Source: JADLHS01 sp020848635 (GTDB lineage Bacteria; Verrucomicrobiota; Verrucomicrobiia; Limisphaerales; JADLHS01). From it: 64,000 nucleotides of DNA. Where the stretch lies: contig JBAOIL010000005.1 of NCBI GenBank assembly GCA_037044975.1, positions 310,001 to 374,000 on the forward strand, written 5' to 3'. Below the pieces are notes generated by a model that worked only from the letters and a program-made list of their open reading frames with translations, was not told the DNA's origin and did no database searches. Position numbers and translations under genes: made by a program. Of this stretch, positions 1 through 10,500 are shown piece after piece. Every line of letters starts with the position of its first letter. Within the stretch, counting starts at the first letter, position 1.

Positions 1-2
1 GC

Positions 3-119
3 TTGCTTGTTCGCACCGGCTACGGCCGGCAGGTGGAATGCACCGCCGCACCGCTGCTCGCCCGGGCCGTGGTCGTAGATGATTTGACGGCCGCCGCAAA
101 CTGGATTCTCGAACGATGA
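3..119 (+). CDS. C-terminal end of HAD-IIIA phosphatase (GmhB-like), 5' truncated by window edge
   Basis: The first 38 codons of reading frame 3 run without a stop to TGA at 117-119. They encode a tail with an RTGYG motif followed by a VVDDLTAAANWIL-type ending. This matches the end of D,D-heptose-1,7-bisphosphate 7-phosphatase and histidinol-phosphate phosphatase HAD-IIIA enzymes, in which a conserved VRTGxG precedes a last strand and helix of the form DDLxxAxxWIL. Only the end of the domain is visible, so the substrate cannot be judged. The catalytic DxD motif lies outside the window. Confidence 0.6.
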   Translation: MLVRTGYGRQVECTAAPLLARAVVVDDLTAAANWILER

Positions 120-231
120 GTTGGCGGGTCTGGGTGGGGCGCGTCCCGCCGCCGCTGCCGGCGCAGAGACTGAATTTTCCTGCGATTCGGATGGTTGCCA
201 TGTCGGCGAACGGGGTGCAGGCTACCCGCGG

Positions 232-3200
232 ATGAGCAAACCACTTGATCCCCTGAGTTGGAGCAAAGCCATCCGGCTGACTCCATCGGTCGTGCGCATA
301 ACCGGCATGGTCGCGGTGGCGGCGGGTGTAATTTTCGGCAGCGCGGTGCGCGTTCGCGCGTTTGATTCGTCCACGCTCACGGAGGTTGGTCTGGGGCTGG
401 GGGGAAATGCGTACTGGAGCCGTCCGGCTTTCGCCAACGCCTTGTGGAACGGCGAGGGCTGGCTGGAATACGCCGCCGGCCAGTGGGGCACGTCGTTGTT
501 CCTCGCCGGCAATCCGCAATTCGACCCGAACGGTTTCCCCAAGTACCTCAACCCCGGCCTGAAACTCCGCGCGATGGTTTTCGCGCTCCACGCCAACCCG
601 AGCCCGCGTCCTGCCACATGGCCCGACCGTTCGCTGCTGGCGCGTGGGAAAGTCATTATCACCTGGCAGGGCGACGCCGACATCCGCGCCAATGGCGGCA
701 CCTACCTGACCGGCGAATCGTTCGGCGCACAAACCGGCCGCCTCGTCAACGGCCGGCGCGTGTATCGGTTTAGCGGCGGAGGCCGGCTGGAATCGCTCAC
801 GGTCGAAGACATAAACCCCAACAGTCCCATCACCGATATCAAAGTCTGGCTGCCCAATCCGGCCGATCCCGACAATCAATCGCTCGAGAACCAACTTTTT
901 CATCCCACATTCCTCGCCCGGCTCGGCGACGCGCCATGGGCGTTTCTGCGGTTCATGGATTGGAACGACAGCAACGCCAGCCCGCAACGCGATTGGGCGG
1001 ATCGGCGTTTGCCGCAGCATGTGTTCCAGCAGGGCGTCTTGAATCGGCGCGCGCCGGCCCTGGGCTTCGGCGGCGATCGCGGCACCGGCGTCGCCTTTGA
1101 ACACATGGTTGGGCTGGCCAACACCGCCGGCCGTGACATGTGGATCAACGTGCCGCACCTCGCGACGGATGATTTTATAACCCGGCTCGCGCAGCTCATC
1201 CGCTTCGGGAGCGATGGCGTGAATCCTTACTCCAACCCGGTGGCGAATCCGGTTTATCCGCCGCTGAACTCAAACCACCGGGTCTTCGTCGAGTACTCGA
1301 ACGAGATCTGGTCGAACGGCGACAGTTTCTCCCAGGGCAACTGGGCGCAGGAGCAGGCCAATGTGCTCGGTCTCAGCAAGCCGCAGTTCAATGCCCGCCG
1401 CTTCTGCCAGGGTTGGCGCATTTTCCAAAGTGTGTTTGCCGGCGAATCCGCGCGCGTCGTCCGCGTCGCTGCGGTGTGGACCGGGCTGCAAACTTACACC
1501 GAACCGTTTCTGAACGAGATCGCCGCTTACGGCCCGACGCTCACACCGCCGCAGACCGCGGACGTCATCGCGCCGACCACCTATTTTGGCAACGGCGTTC
1601 AGGATTGGGCCTATGCGAAAGCGCAGCAACAAGCCGGCACGGCCGATCCGTGGTTTTTCACGACGAACACGTTTGTGGATGGCACCACCGTGAAGCCGGT
1701 TTCCCTCGCGGCCAACAATCCTTATTGGATGAGCCAGAACCTCACGCGCCATCTCGCCGAAACCTTCGTGGAATGGAAACGCCGGCAGCTCTCCGGCGCG
1801 ACGCAGACCGGAGGCGGCCCGGATGCCACGGGCATCGGTGGTGGCTTCGATGGGTGGCTGCGGGCGGCCATCTCCAATGCGTTTGGGACGCTCAAACCGA
1901 TTGTCTCCTACGAAGGCGGGCCGTCCATCTACAGCGATTATCTTGATTGGGGCGACGTTCGCGACGACGGCATTACCACGTTCATGGAATTGCTCAATCG
2001 CCAGCCGCAATTCGCCGACGTCTATCGCATCCATTTGAATCAAGCCAAGGCCAAGGGCCTGCGCACGCACGGCGCCTTTGTGGATGTCGGCGCATGGGGC
2101 AAGTACGGCCAATGGGGACACCTGGAATATGCTGACCAGAATCCGGACTCCGCCGTCAAGTGGCGTTTCATCCGCAACTGGCTGGCCGAAATCTCGGCGT
2201 TGCGGCAATTGGACGAACCGCTTGGTGCGCGACCGGACTTCGTCCCGCCCGCCAAATTGCCGACGGCCATCTACGGTCAGCCGTACACGCAGGACATTGC
2301 CGTCACGAATGGCAACGGTGCGCTCGCGCTGGAACTGATTGACCAAGTGCTCGTCACCGGCCTGGTCACGACCAACCTCGCCGGCAGTCCGCCGCGCTTG
2401 CGGATCAGCGGCACGCCCGCCGCCGCCGGTGAGAATTTGGTCTTCGCCCGCGTGAATGACGCCGACGGCGATCCGGCCTGGCGCACGTTCTATTTCAAAA
2501 CCGTCGGCGGTCCGGGCACGATTCTGGAATGCAATTTTGAAGGGGCGAATCCCGCGCAGAATCTACCGTGGACGCCCCGCTACGTTCTGCAGAACGGGCG
2601 GACGTATTCGGGCTGGGCGCAAGGGGGCGGCCTTACGGTCGGGCTTGGCAATGATGCGTTGGTTTGGTCGCAATCCATGCCCGCAGACGAGGCGGGCGCC
2701 ACGCTCGCGCTCGCGCTCAATAACAGCGCCTGGTGGCAATTCAGCCTCACGCCGGCATCGGGCCGGCCGCTCGATTTACGCAAAGCGGAGGTGCGCTTCA
2801 CGATCCGCCGGATTGATTATCATTCCCCGCGCCAATATGCCGTTTTTACGAGCCTCGGCGGATTGACCAACGGCGCGCAGGTATTCGACACGGGCCACTT
2901 CACCGACGACACCGATCGCGAATTTGTTTTCACGCTGCCGAACACCGCCGCCTACTCGAACGTCACGAGCGCCGTGACTTTTCGCATGTGCGGTTACGCC
3001 GGCCAATACGCCGGACACCGGACCAGCCTGCGCGCCTGCAAGTTGAGCGCTGACCCGTCCCTGGTGCAGACGGCCTTCAATCTATGGAAGTTCGATCATG
3101 GCTTTCCGGCCACGGCGGCCGCGGATTCCGACTCGGACAACGACGGCATCCCATTGCTGCTGGAGTATGCGCTGAATTTTGACCCCACAACGGCGAGTAC

Positions 3201-3459
3201 CACCGGCCTGCCTGCGGGTGCGATCAGCAATAATTCGCTCACGCTGACCTATACCAAAGTGAAGGCTGCCACCGACATCACCTACGCGGCAGAAGTTGCC
3301 GGCGCGGTTACCGGCCTGTGGACTTCATCGTTCTCCGCCGTGGACCAGTCCTGGCGGGTGACCGATCTCGGTGCCATCGAGGCCGTGACGGCTCGCGATA
3401 GAACCGCCGTGAGCAATGCCGCGAGTCGTTTCCTGCGGCTGAAGGTGAGCCAGCCGTGA
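232..3459 (+). CDS. large exported protein with glycosidase-like NEIWN motif and Ig-like domain
   Basis: This is a 1075-residue protein starting at ATG 232 (MSKPLDPLSW). A TTG at 121 in the same frame would add 37 residues without homology-like character and is not preferred. Residues about 22-43 are a hydrophobic export signal. The first 650 residues resemble a large extracellular TIM-barrel-like region with a VEYSNEIWS motif near residue 350 and an aromatic-rich sequence, as seen in exported cellulose-associated proteins of Planctomycetes and Verrucomicrobia. Residues about 670-770 resemble a putative-Ig (He_PIG) domain, with a YGQPY opening and RISGTPAAAG ending. Near residue 955 there is an acidic DSDSDNDGIPLLLEYAL segment, the usual Verrucomicrobial spacer before a C-terminal beta domain. 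Glycan degradation or binding is inferred; no catalytic pair was assigned. The gene stands alone, upstream of a sugar-processing run on the same strand. Confidence 0.75.
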   Translation: MSKPLDPLSWSKAIRLTPSVVRITGMVAVAAGVIFGSAVRVRAFDSSTLTEVGLGLGGNAYWSRPAFANALWNGEGWLEYAAGQWGTSLFLAGNPQFDPNGFPKYLNPGLKLRAMVFALHANPSPRPATWPDRSLLARGKVIITWQGDADIRANGGTYLTGESFGAQTGRLVNGRRVYRFSGGGRLESLTVEDINPNSPITDIKVWLPNPADPDNQSLENQLFHPTFLARLGDAPWAFLRFMDWNDSNASPQRDWADRRLPQHVFQQGVLNRRAPALGFGGDRGTGVAFEHMVGLANTAGRDMWINVPHLATDDFITRLAQLIRFGSDGVNPYSNPVANPVYPPLNSNHRVFVEYSNEIWSNGDSFSQGNWAQEQANVLGLSKPQFNARRFCQGWRIFQSVFAGESARVVRVAAVWTGLQTYTEPFLNEIAAYGPTLTPPQTADVIAPTTYFGNGVQDWAYAKAQQQAGTADPWFFTTNTFVDGTTVKPVSLAANNPYWMSQNLTRHLAETFVEWKRRQLSGATQTGGGPDATGIGGGFDGWLRAAISNAFGTLKPIVSYEGGPSIYSDYLDWGDVRDDGITTFMELLNRQPQFADVYRIHLNQAKAKGLRTHGAFVDVGAWGKYGQWGHLEYADQNPDSAVKWRFIRNWLAEISALRQLDEPLGARPDFVPPAKLPTAIYGQPYTQDIAVTNGNGALALELIDQVLVTGLVTTNLAGSPPRLRISGTPAAAGENLVFARVNDADGDPAWRTFYFKTVGGPGTILECNFEGANPAQNLPWTPRYVLQNGRTYSGWAQGGGLTVGLGNDALVWSQSMPADEAGATLALALNNSAWWQFSLTPASGRPLDLRKAEVRFTIRRIDYHSPRQYAVFTSLGGLTNGAQVFDTGHFTDDTDREFVFTLPNTAAYSNVTSAVTFRMCGYAGQYAGHRTSLRACKLSADPSLVQTAFNLWKFDHGFPATAAADSDSDNDGIPLLLEYALNFDPTTASTTGLPAGAISNNSLTLTYTKVKAATDITYAAEVAGAVTGLWTSSFSAVDQSWRVTDLGAIEAVTARDRTAVSNAASRFLRLKVSQP

Positions 3460-3607
3460 CTGATGAAATTTTCCAGCGCCTAGCCATCAGTGCGTCCTGA
3501 TTCGCGTATCCCCTCCCGGCAGGCGTTCGTCTCCGTGCCGCCGGGCGCCGGGTTCAGACGGCGGTTGCGAGATTGCGCCGGCGTCCATTCGGTCTAAGCT
3601 CGGGCGC

Positions 3608-4495
3608 ATGAAGAGAATTGCCCCGGGCCTGCTCGGTTTGTACCTCATCGGTTCCGCACTGGCGGCGGAGACCCAGACGCTCAAGCTTTGGGAGGGACCA
3701 CCGCCCCTGGATCGGCCCGGCGACAAACCCGAAGCCTATCTCCCACTGGACGCGGGCATGGACCCGGACATCACGCGCTTGGGGAACGTCTCCGAACCGT
3801 CGTTGACGGTGTATCACCCGCCGGCGGGCACCCGTAACGGTGCCTGCGTGCTGATCTGTCCGGGGGGCGGTTACTCCATCCTGGCGATGAAACACGAGGG
3901 TACGCAGGTGGCGGAGTGGTTGAACTCGCTTGGCGTCACCGCGGTCGTTCTCAAGTACCGCGTGCCGGCGCCGAATGGTGAACCCGCCCAACTTCGTCCG
4001 CTGCTCGATGCGCAGCGCGCCATGTCGCTGATTCGCGCACACGCGAATGACTGGAGCGTGGATTCCAAACGGGTGGGCGCACTCGGCTTTTCCGCCGGGG
4101 GCCACCTGGCCGCCTGGCTCCTGTGCGAGGGCAATCGGCGTGCCCAAGGCTATCCGGTGGGGACGAACGAACCTTCCTGCCGGCCGGATTTCGGCGTGTT
4201 GATCTATCCGGCTTACCTTGCGAGTACCGAGCGGGAGCACGAGCATCCTGTGATCCGCTCCGGCGAAAAGCCGGGGCCCGTTTTCCTGGTCCATGCCGCC
4301 GACGACCAACTCGGACCGGAAAACAGCCTCGAATTCTTTCTTTCCTTGAAAAAGGCCGGCGTCCCCGGGGAACTGCACGTCTTCCAGCAGGGCGGCCACG
4401 GCTTCGGCATCTTGCCGCAAGGCAAGCCGGTCAATGATTGGCCGGCGCTTTGCGCGCAGTGGTTGCGCACGCAAGGCTGGCTGGCACCGCGATAG
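3608..4495 (+). CDS. secreted alpha/beta hydrolase, acetyl-xylan-esterase-like (BD-FAE/Axe family)
   Basis: The protein has 295 residues, with ATG at 3608 and a short signal peptide of about 19 residues ending ALAA. The alpha/beta-hydrolase core shows an oxyanion-hole CPGGGY near residue 84, the nucleophile elbow GFSAGGH near residue 160, a likely acid in HAADD near residue 233, and a likely catalytic His in GHGFGI near residue 263. This arrangement is typical of small exported esterases that remove acetyl groups from hemicellulose or sugars. The gene is followed after 46 bp by a Gfo/Idh/MocA oxidoreductase and a TIM-barrel epimerase, so a role in degrading an acetylated plant or algal sugar is a reasonable inference. 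The exact substrate is unknown. Confidence 0.85.
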   Translation: MKRIAPGLLGLYLIGSALAAETQTLKLWEGPPPLDRPGDKPEAYLPLDAGMDPDITRLGNVSEPSLTVYHPPAGTRNGACVLICPGGGYSILAMKHEGTQVAEWLNSLGVTAVVLKYRVPAPNGEPAQLRPLLDAQRAMSLIRAHANDWSVDSKRVGALGFSAGGHLAAWLLCEGNRRAQGYPVGTNEPSCRPDFGVLIYPAYLASTEREHEHPVIRSGEKPGPVFLVHAADDQLGPENSLEFFLSLKKAGVPGELHVFQQGGHGFGILPQGKPVNDWPALCAQWLRTQGWLAPR

Positions 4496-4541
4496 CCGGT
4501 CTTCGTTGACACGCCCATCAATCTCCCATTCCCTTCAAACC

Positions 4542-5690
4542 ATGACAACCAACCCAACGATTCCCTCGCTCCGGGCGGGCATCATCGGAACCGGATTTAT
4601 TGGTCCGGTTCACGTCGAGGCCCTGCGCCGGCTCGGCGTTACCGTGGCCGCCATTTGTGACGTGGCCGATCTGGGCCTCAAGGCCGCCGCCCGACTGGCC
4701 ATCCCGCAGGCGTTTGCGGATTACCGGGAGCTACTGGCCTGCCGCGAGGTGGACGTGGTCCACATTACGACACCAAACCGGTTCCATGCCGGGATGTCGC
4801 TGGCCGCCCTGCAGGCGGGAAAACACGTCGTTTGCGAGAAGCCGCTCGCCATGAACACGCGCGAGACGGCGCAAATCGTCAAAGCGGTCCGGGCCGCCCG
4901 GCGGGTCTTCGCCGTGAACTACAATGTCCGGTTCTACCCGGCCGTGCTGCAACTCCGCCAGTTGGTGGAGCGGGGCGAATTGGGCGACATCATCCACATC
5001 AATGGGTCCTACATGCAGGACTGGCTGTTCAAGGCCACCGATTACAACTGGCGTTTGCTCCCGCGCGAAGGCGGAAAGTTGCGCGCGGTGGCCGATATTG
5101 GCACACATTGGATGGACACCGTCTCGTTCATTCTCGGCGCGAAGATCACGTCGGTCTTTGCCGACCTGGCCACCTGGCACAAGTACCGCCGGCGGCCGCT
5201 CGGCGAAGTCCAGACGTTCGCCAAAGCCGATGCGAAAATGAAATACGCCACCTACCAGGTCCAGACCGATGATTTTGCCAGCGTTCTGTTGCGCTTCGGC
5301 AACGGCGCGCGCGGCAACCTGGCGGTGTCGCAAGTCGCCGCCGGTCGCAAGAACAGCTTCCGCCTCGAAATCTACGGCGCAAAGAAATCCGCATGGTGGA
5401 GTTCAGAAGAACCGGAGCGGCTGCATTTCGGCAACCGCGATGGGGCCAATGAAACCGCCGTGCGCGCCACACCGGCCTTTGGCGACGGCGCGGCGGGCTT
5501 CATGGATTATCCGCCCGGACACGTCGAGGGTTTCCCGGACAGCTTCAAGATGAATTTTCGCGCCATCTACTCGGCCATCACCGGGACCGATCATGGTCTC
5601 TTTGCCACGGCTGCCGACGGCCACCAAGAAGTTGCGGTGTGCGAGGCGATCATTCGGAGCAACAAAGCCCAAACCTGGGTAAAGGTGTAA
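4542..5690 (+). CDS. Gfo/Idh/MocA family NAD(P)-dependent oxidoreductase
   Basis: The protein has 382 residues from ATG 4542; the open frame extends upstream to 4434, but that part overlaps the esterase and is not expected to be coding. The N-terminal Rossmann fold shows GIIGTGFIGPVH at residues about 11-22. The family hallmark EKPLAMNT lies near residue 98 and carries the conserved Lys. The C-terminal alpha/beta domain includes an ADIGTHWMD motif, which usually carries the His or Asp used for substrate oxidation. Such enzymes oxidise or dehydrate sugars and inositols. The stop codon is 2 bp from the start of the epimerase at 5693, so the two are almost certainly co-transcribed. The sugar is not identifiable from sequence. 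Confidence 0.9.
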   Translation: MTTNPTIPSLRAGIIGTGFIGPVHVEALRRLGVTVAAICDVADLGLKAAARLAIPQAFADYRELLACREVDVVHITTPNRFHAGMSLAALQAGKHVVCEKPLAMNTRETAQIVKAVRAARRVFAVNYNVRFYPAVLQLRQLVERGELGDIIHINGSYMQDWLFKATDYNWRLLPREGGKLRAVADIGTHWMDTVSFILGAKITSVFADLATWHKYRRRPLGEVQTFAKADAKMKYATYQVQTDDFASVLLRFGNGARGNLAVSQVAAGRKNSFRLEIYGAKKSAWWSSEEPERLHFGNRDGANETAVRATPAFGDGAAGFMDYPPGHVEGFPDSFKMNFRAIYSAITGTDHGLFATAADGHQEVAVCEAIIRSNKAQTWVKV

Positions 5691-5692
5691 TC

Positions 5693-6632
5693 ATGAAAAA
5701 CAACGCGATGAAACTGGGATTCGTCAGCGCCATTCTCCCCGAGCTATCGCTGGCGGAGGTGCTGGCGTTCGCCGCGGCCGAGCGGTTCGCTTGCGTCGAG
5801 ATCATGTGCTGGCCGGTCGGCAAGTCGGAGCGCAAATACGCCGGCATCACGCACCTTGACGTGGACGGCTTCACGCCGGCGCGCGCCGGGGAGGTCCACG
5901 CGCTCTGCGCGCGGCACGGCGTTTCGCTCACGGCGCTGGGGTATTATCCGAACCCGCTGGATCCCAATCCGGCGGTCGCGCAGGTCGCGGTGAATCATCT
6001 TAAGAAAGTGATCAAGGCGGCCGCCGGGCCTCGGGTCTGAAGCATGTGAACACCTTCGTCGGCCGCGACTGGACGCAGGAGCGTGGACGACAACTGGCCG
6101 CGCTTCCTCAAGACGTGGCGACCCCTCATCGCTTTCGCCGAGGATCACGACATCAAGGTTGGCATCGAGAACTGTCCGATGTTGTTCACGCGCGACGAGT
6201 GGCCGGGCGGCAAGAATCTTGATGACCACGCCCGTCATCTGGCGGCGGGCGTTCAGCGACATTTCGTCGAAGCACTTCGGCCTGAACTACGACCCGTCGC
6301 ACTTCGTGTTGCAGCAGATGGATCCGGCCAGTCCCTTGCGCGAATTTCAATCCAGGCTCTTTCACCTCCATGCCAAGGATGTGAAGATCCACCATGACCG
6401 CCTGGATCAGGTCGGGGTTTTCGCCCATCCGAATGACTGGCATCAACCGCGCATCCCCGGCTATGGCGAAATGGATTGGGGCCGGTTCATCGGCGCCGTG
6501 ATGGAAACCAGCTACCGCGGCCCGCTTTGCATCGAGGTGGAGGACGACACTTTCGGCAAGTCGCTGCCCGGGCGGAAACAAGCGCTGAAGGTTGCTGGCA
6601 ATGTGTTGCGGCCATTCGTGCCTGTGAATTGA
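5693..6632 (+). pseudogene. sugar phosphate isomerase/epimerase (xylose-isomerase-like TIM barrel), multiply frameshifted
   Basis: Translation from ATG 5693 gives the start of a TIM-barrel sugar epimerase (KLGFVSAILPELSLAEVL). It then continues piecewise through all three frames to TGA at 6630-6632. Conserved pieces appear in the correct order: LKHVNTFVGRDW, DDNWPRFLKTWRPLIAFAEDH, VGIENCPM, FGLNYDPSHFV, LFHLHAKDVK and GYGEMDWGRFI. Metal and substrate ligands (E of GIEN, D and H of DPSH, H of HAKD, E of CIEVED) are retained. Frame changes occur near 6030 (apparently two extra bases in short runs), near 6075 and near 6223. Retention of every catalytic motif argues for sequence error or a very recent lesion. 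It lies 2 bp behind the Gfo/Idh/MocA gene, and pairing with such enzymes is common. Confidence 0.8.
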
Positions 6633-6730
6633 CGCTGCCCAGACCCATGAATCTTGGCTGAAACGGACCACCCAGCGGCTCGCCGACTTTTTCGTGCAAG
6701 AAATTCCCCGGAAGTGCGATTATATCTCCA

Positions 6731-7388
6731 GTGCAGTCCATCCATAAACCTGCCGGAGGAGAGGAGTTCATTCCCACCCGGTTGAGCCTGTTGAGTCGTC
6801 TCAAGTGCTGGGACGATCAGGAGAGTTGGCGCGATTTCTTCGACACCTACTGGAAATTTCTCTACAGCGTCGCGATCAAGGCCAGCCTCTCAGCCGCCGA
6901 CGCACGCGACATGGTGCAGGAAACGGTGGTGGCCGTGGCCAAGGGGTTGCGCGAGGGAAGGTTCAAGGCGGCAGAAGGCAGTTCGTTCAAGGCGTGGCTC
7001 AAGCTGATCGTGCAACGGCGCGTTGCCAGTCACTTGCGCCGTCGGCGCCTGCCCTACGCCGAGCCGATGCCCGGTGGCGAAGACACCGAATTAACACCCC
7101 GCGTGGAACGAATTCCTGCGCCTGATGCCAGTGTCGTGGGTGAAGTGTGGGAGGAGGAGTGGGCCAAGAACCTCGCCGACGCCGCGATCGAGCGGGTGAA
7201 ACAGCGCGTCGGTGCCGAAACAGTTCCAGATGTTCGATCTCTATGTGCTGAAGGAATGGCCAGTTCGTGAGGTAGCGAAGACGCTCCATGCCAACATCGC
7301 CCAGGTTTATCTCGCCAAACACCGCGTCACAGCGCTTATCAAGCAGGAAACCGATAAACTGCGGAAGCGCATGGAGGCGGAAGGATGA
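6731..7388 (+). CDS. ECF-type RNA polymerase sigma factor (one frameshift)
   Basis: The gene starts with GTG at 6731 and encodes sigma-70 region 2, with a DFFDTYWKFLYSVAIKASLS stretch followed by ARDMVQETVVAVAKGL, the classical sigma-2 helix. The opening frame ends at 7270. Region 4 (KQFQMFDLYVLKEWPVREVA and on to MEAEG) lies in the next frame and ends at TGA 7386-7388. Removing one G near 7211 joins them as VVPKQFQMF, the expected wording in this family. The complete protein would be about 218 residues. Downstream lie a 59-residue ORF and a giant WD40 kinase. ECF factors paired with Ser/Thr kinases are a known class, so signalling from kinase to sigma factor is inferred. No anti-sigma factor is visible. 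Confidence 0.82.
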
Positions 7389-7395
7389 AAACATC

Positions 7396-7575
7396 ATGAT
7401 CCGCCCGCTCCAATCCCTCCTTGCCTGGCTCCGGCCCCAAGCCCCCGCACGCCGTTACCGCGTCACCCCGCGCCACAATGCTTACGCCTTCCGCCGCGCG
7501 ATGCTGCATGAAGCGATGCGCGAGTTGAAACGCGACTCCGCGTTTGCCACGTTACCCGCACGTCGGCATTCTTGA
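7396..7575 (+). CDS. small basic protein between sigma factor and kinase, function unknown
   Basis: This 59-residue ORF starts at ATG 7396, 7 bp after the corrected sigma-factor stop, and ends at TGA 7573-7575. It is rich in Arg and Ala, with RPLQSLLAWLRP at the start and repeated basic residues throughout. I recognise no domain. Its stop overlaps a possible TTG start (7572) of the kinase gene, and the preferred ATG start of the kinase lies 17 bp further on, so the three genes are probably translationally coupled. It could be a partner or adaptor of the sigma factor or kinase. It could also be a chance ORF, but the tight spacing on both sides favours a real gene. Confidence 0.5.
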   Translation: MIRPLQSLLAWLRPQAPARRYRVTPRHNAYAFRRAMLHEAMRELKRDSAFATLPARRHS

Positions 7576-7592
7576 GCCACGCTCCGCGACCG

Positions 7593-10500
7593 ATGAACGC
7601 CGACCCCAACGCCCGCGACAAAATGCTGAACGACCTCAGCAACACGTTGACTCCGGCATCAGAACCTATCTCCGACACGCCCCTCGCGCCGCCCGTCGTT
7701 CCCGACCACGAACTCATTCGGCGGATCGGGCGCGGCAGCTACGGGGAAGTGTGGCTCGCGCGCACCGCCCTCGGCACCTGGCGCGCGGTGAAGATCGTCC
7801 AGCGCGCCGCGTTCGATCACGATCGCCCGTATGAACGCGAGTTCGAGGGCATCCGCCGCTTCGAGCCGATTTCCCGCACGCACCCCAGCCAGCTCAACGT
7901 GCTGCACGTCGGCCGCAACGATGCCGCCGGCCATTTCTACTACGTCATGGAACTGGCGGACGCGGAGGAAATGCAAAATGAAGAATGCAAAATGAAAAAT
8001 GAGGCGGCAGCCAATCCACCTGCCAGCGACCGCCAGCAATCCATTTTGAATTTTGAATTTTACATTTCGAATTACCGCCCCCGCACCCTCCGCTCCGATC
8101 TCTACCACCGGGGCCGCCTGCCGTTCGAGGAATGTCTGGACATCGGGCTGGCCCTCGCCACGGCGCTCGATCACTTGCACCGCCACGGACTCGTTCACCG
8201 CGACATCAAGCCCTCGAACATCGTCTTCGTGAACGGCATTCCCAAGCTGGCCGACATCGGCCTCGTCGCGCGGGCCGAGGCCACGCTCTCGCTCGTGGGC
8301 ACGGAAGGTTATCTGCCGCCCGAAGGCCCGGGCACGGCGCAGGCCGACATCTACAGTCTCGGTAAAGTGCTATACGAAATGGCCACGGGCCGCGACCGCC
8401 AGGAATTCCCCGAACTGCCGACAAACCTCATCGCGCAACCCGCCGCCGAACGCGCCCAACTCGCCGAGTTGAACGAGATCATCCTTCGCGCCTGTCACAC
8501 CGATCTCAAGCAACGCTACCAAACCGCGGCCGAACTCCACGCCGACCTCGCGCTGCTCCAGAGCGGCAAATCCGTGAGCCGGATGCGCACCGTCGAGCGG
8601 CGCATGCGCACGTTGGCGCGGGCCGGCACGGTGGTGGCCGCGATTGCGGTTATTGCTGGTCTGGCGTTCTTCTACCAGCAGTTCCAAACCCGCGAAGCCC
8701 GTCGGCTAGCAAAAGAAAACCAAGCGCTCGCCGAGGCGAAAACCCAACTCGCGGACGAGAAGACGAAGCTCGCCGAGGAGAACCGCGAACAGTTGGTTCG
8801 TCTGCGCATCGCGAACGCCGTCCGCCTCTTGGACGCTGACGACTACTCCGGAGCGTTACTCTGGTTCGCCGAAGCTCTGCCGCTGGTCAACAACAACTTT
8901 GCTGAGGAATCCATTCACCGCATTCGCATTCAGCAGTTGCTCAATCAGAGTCCGCGCCTTCTGCACGTGCTGCCTCACGGTGCTACAGTGCCGTCTGCGG
9001 TGTTCAGCCAGGATGGGCGACGCGTCGCCACCAGCACCCATCCGGGCGAGATCAGTATCTGGGACGCTGAATCTGGATCCCGGCTGCTTGGCCCTTGGAG
9101 GCGTGGCGGGCAAGTCCGCAACCTGCGTTTCTCGCGCGACGGAAAGCGACTCTTCGTCCGCTCCTGCTCGGATCAGGCTTATTTGTACAATGATCCGGAG
9201 GGCGGAGGAACGGTGGAAGTTCTCGACGCCGCCACCGGCGAATCGGTTTTCCCCCGGGTGAACGATGCGGTTTTCGCTTCCTTCAGTCCCGATGACCGCT
9301 GGCTCGCCGTCGCCCGGAAGGATCTTGCCATCGAAGTATTGGAGGCCTCCACCGGGCAACACCTGGCTCACCTGCGCGGACACACCAACACTGTCGCCAT
9401 GCTTTCGTTCAGCCGCGACGGCAACCTGCTCGCCTCCGCCAGCCTCGACCATACGGTGCGGGTCTGGCGGCTGCCTTCGGGCGAGCCGGTGGGCCAGCCG
9501 ATCCACCTGGGTCAGGCCGCAGTGCGAGTTGTCTTCAGTCCGGATGGCCGCCGACTCGCCACCGCCGCGTCCGACCAGCAGTCGCTGACGACGGTCCAAA
9601 CTTGGAGTGTGGCTGGAGGAAGTGAAATCGGTGCGGCCCTCCAGGTGCCCAGCATTCTTTGGGCGTTGGCTTTTGATGAAGCGACTGGGCAACGCCTGAT
9701 CACTGGCGACAACAAACACTGGTTGAGCGTGTGGGACGCAACCCACCGCGAAGCGGTATTGCCGCCATTGCGGTTCGAGAGCAGCACGGCGCGTTGCTGG
9801 GCTTTCAGTCCCGACGGGTTGCGTTTGGCCGCAGGCAGTGACGACGGGACTGCCTGTGTCTGGAATCTCGAAACCGGCGAACCGCTCACCCCACGGCTGC
9901 GGCACGTCGGCTGGGTGGAATCGGTTGCCTTCAGCCCCGACGGCACACGCCTTCTGACAACCAGTGACGACGGCACGGGGAAGATTTGGGATCTCGCCAC
10001 GCTTCCCGAGGCGGCGAGGCCGCTGCGATTGTCGAGCGCCGTGGTCAGCGCCGTACCTGAGCTTTTCCCGCACGCGCTGAGCCCGGACGGCCAGCGGCTC
10101 GTGGTGGATACGGTTGACGGTGGTGTTTTGGCACCGCGCATGATCAACGTTGATGCGCTCAATGAGGAGCTCCCCCTGCCCGCCCCCGACGGCGAACTGG
10201 CAGGAAGGATTTTGTTTGATCACTGCAGCCGGCAATGGGCGACGGCGCTGGGTGTATTCCGTGGCGATGCCAATTCCACGAATGTCAGCCTCTGGCGACG
10301 TGAGGCTGACGGGTGGCACCGTCGCCTGCAGGGCCATCCTCAAAGGGTTCGCTCCGTGCAATTCAGCGAGGATGACGCCCAACTGTTAACCCTGGGAGAT
10401 GACGGGGTCTTCCGCATTTGGCGCACGAGCGACGGCACGCTCGCCAACGAAATCGCGCTGCCAGGAAACTTCGCCATGGCAGGCCCCATCAGTCCCACCG

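Noticed and set aside
121..231. TTG start extending the large exported protein by 37 residues
   Set aside because: The extension has no signal character and the ATG at 232 directly precedes a normal export signal.
1270..2346. 358-codon open frame on the minus strand
   Set aside because: It is antisense to the large exported protein and rich in Arg/Gly without pattern, so it is a shadow of the real frame.
8856..10382. 508-codon open frame on the minus strand
   Set aside because: It lies fully antisense to the WD40 kinase; the plus strand shows clear WD40 repeats, and the antisense frame has no domain wording. GC-rich DNA often gives such frames.
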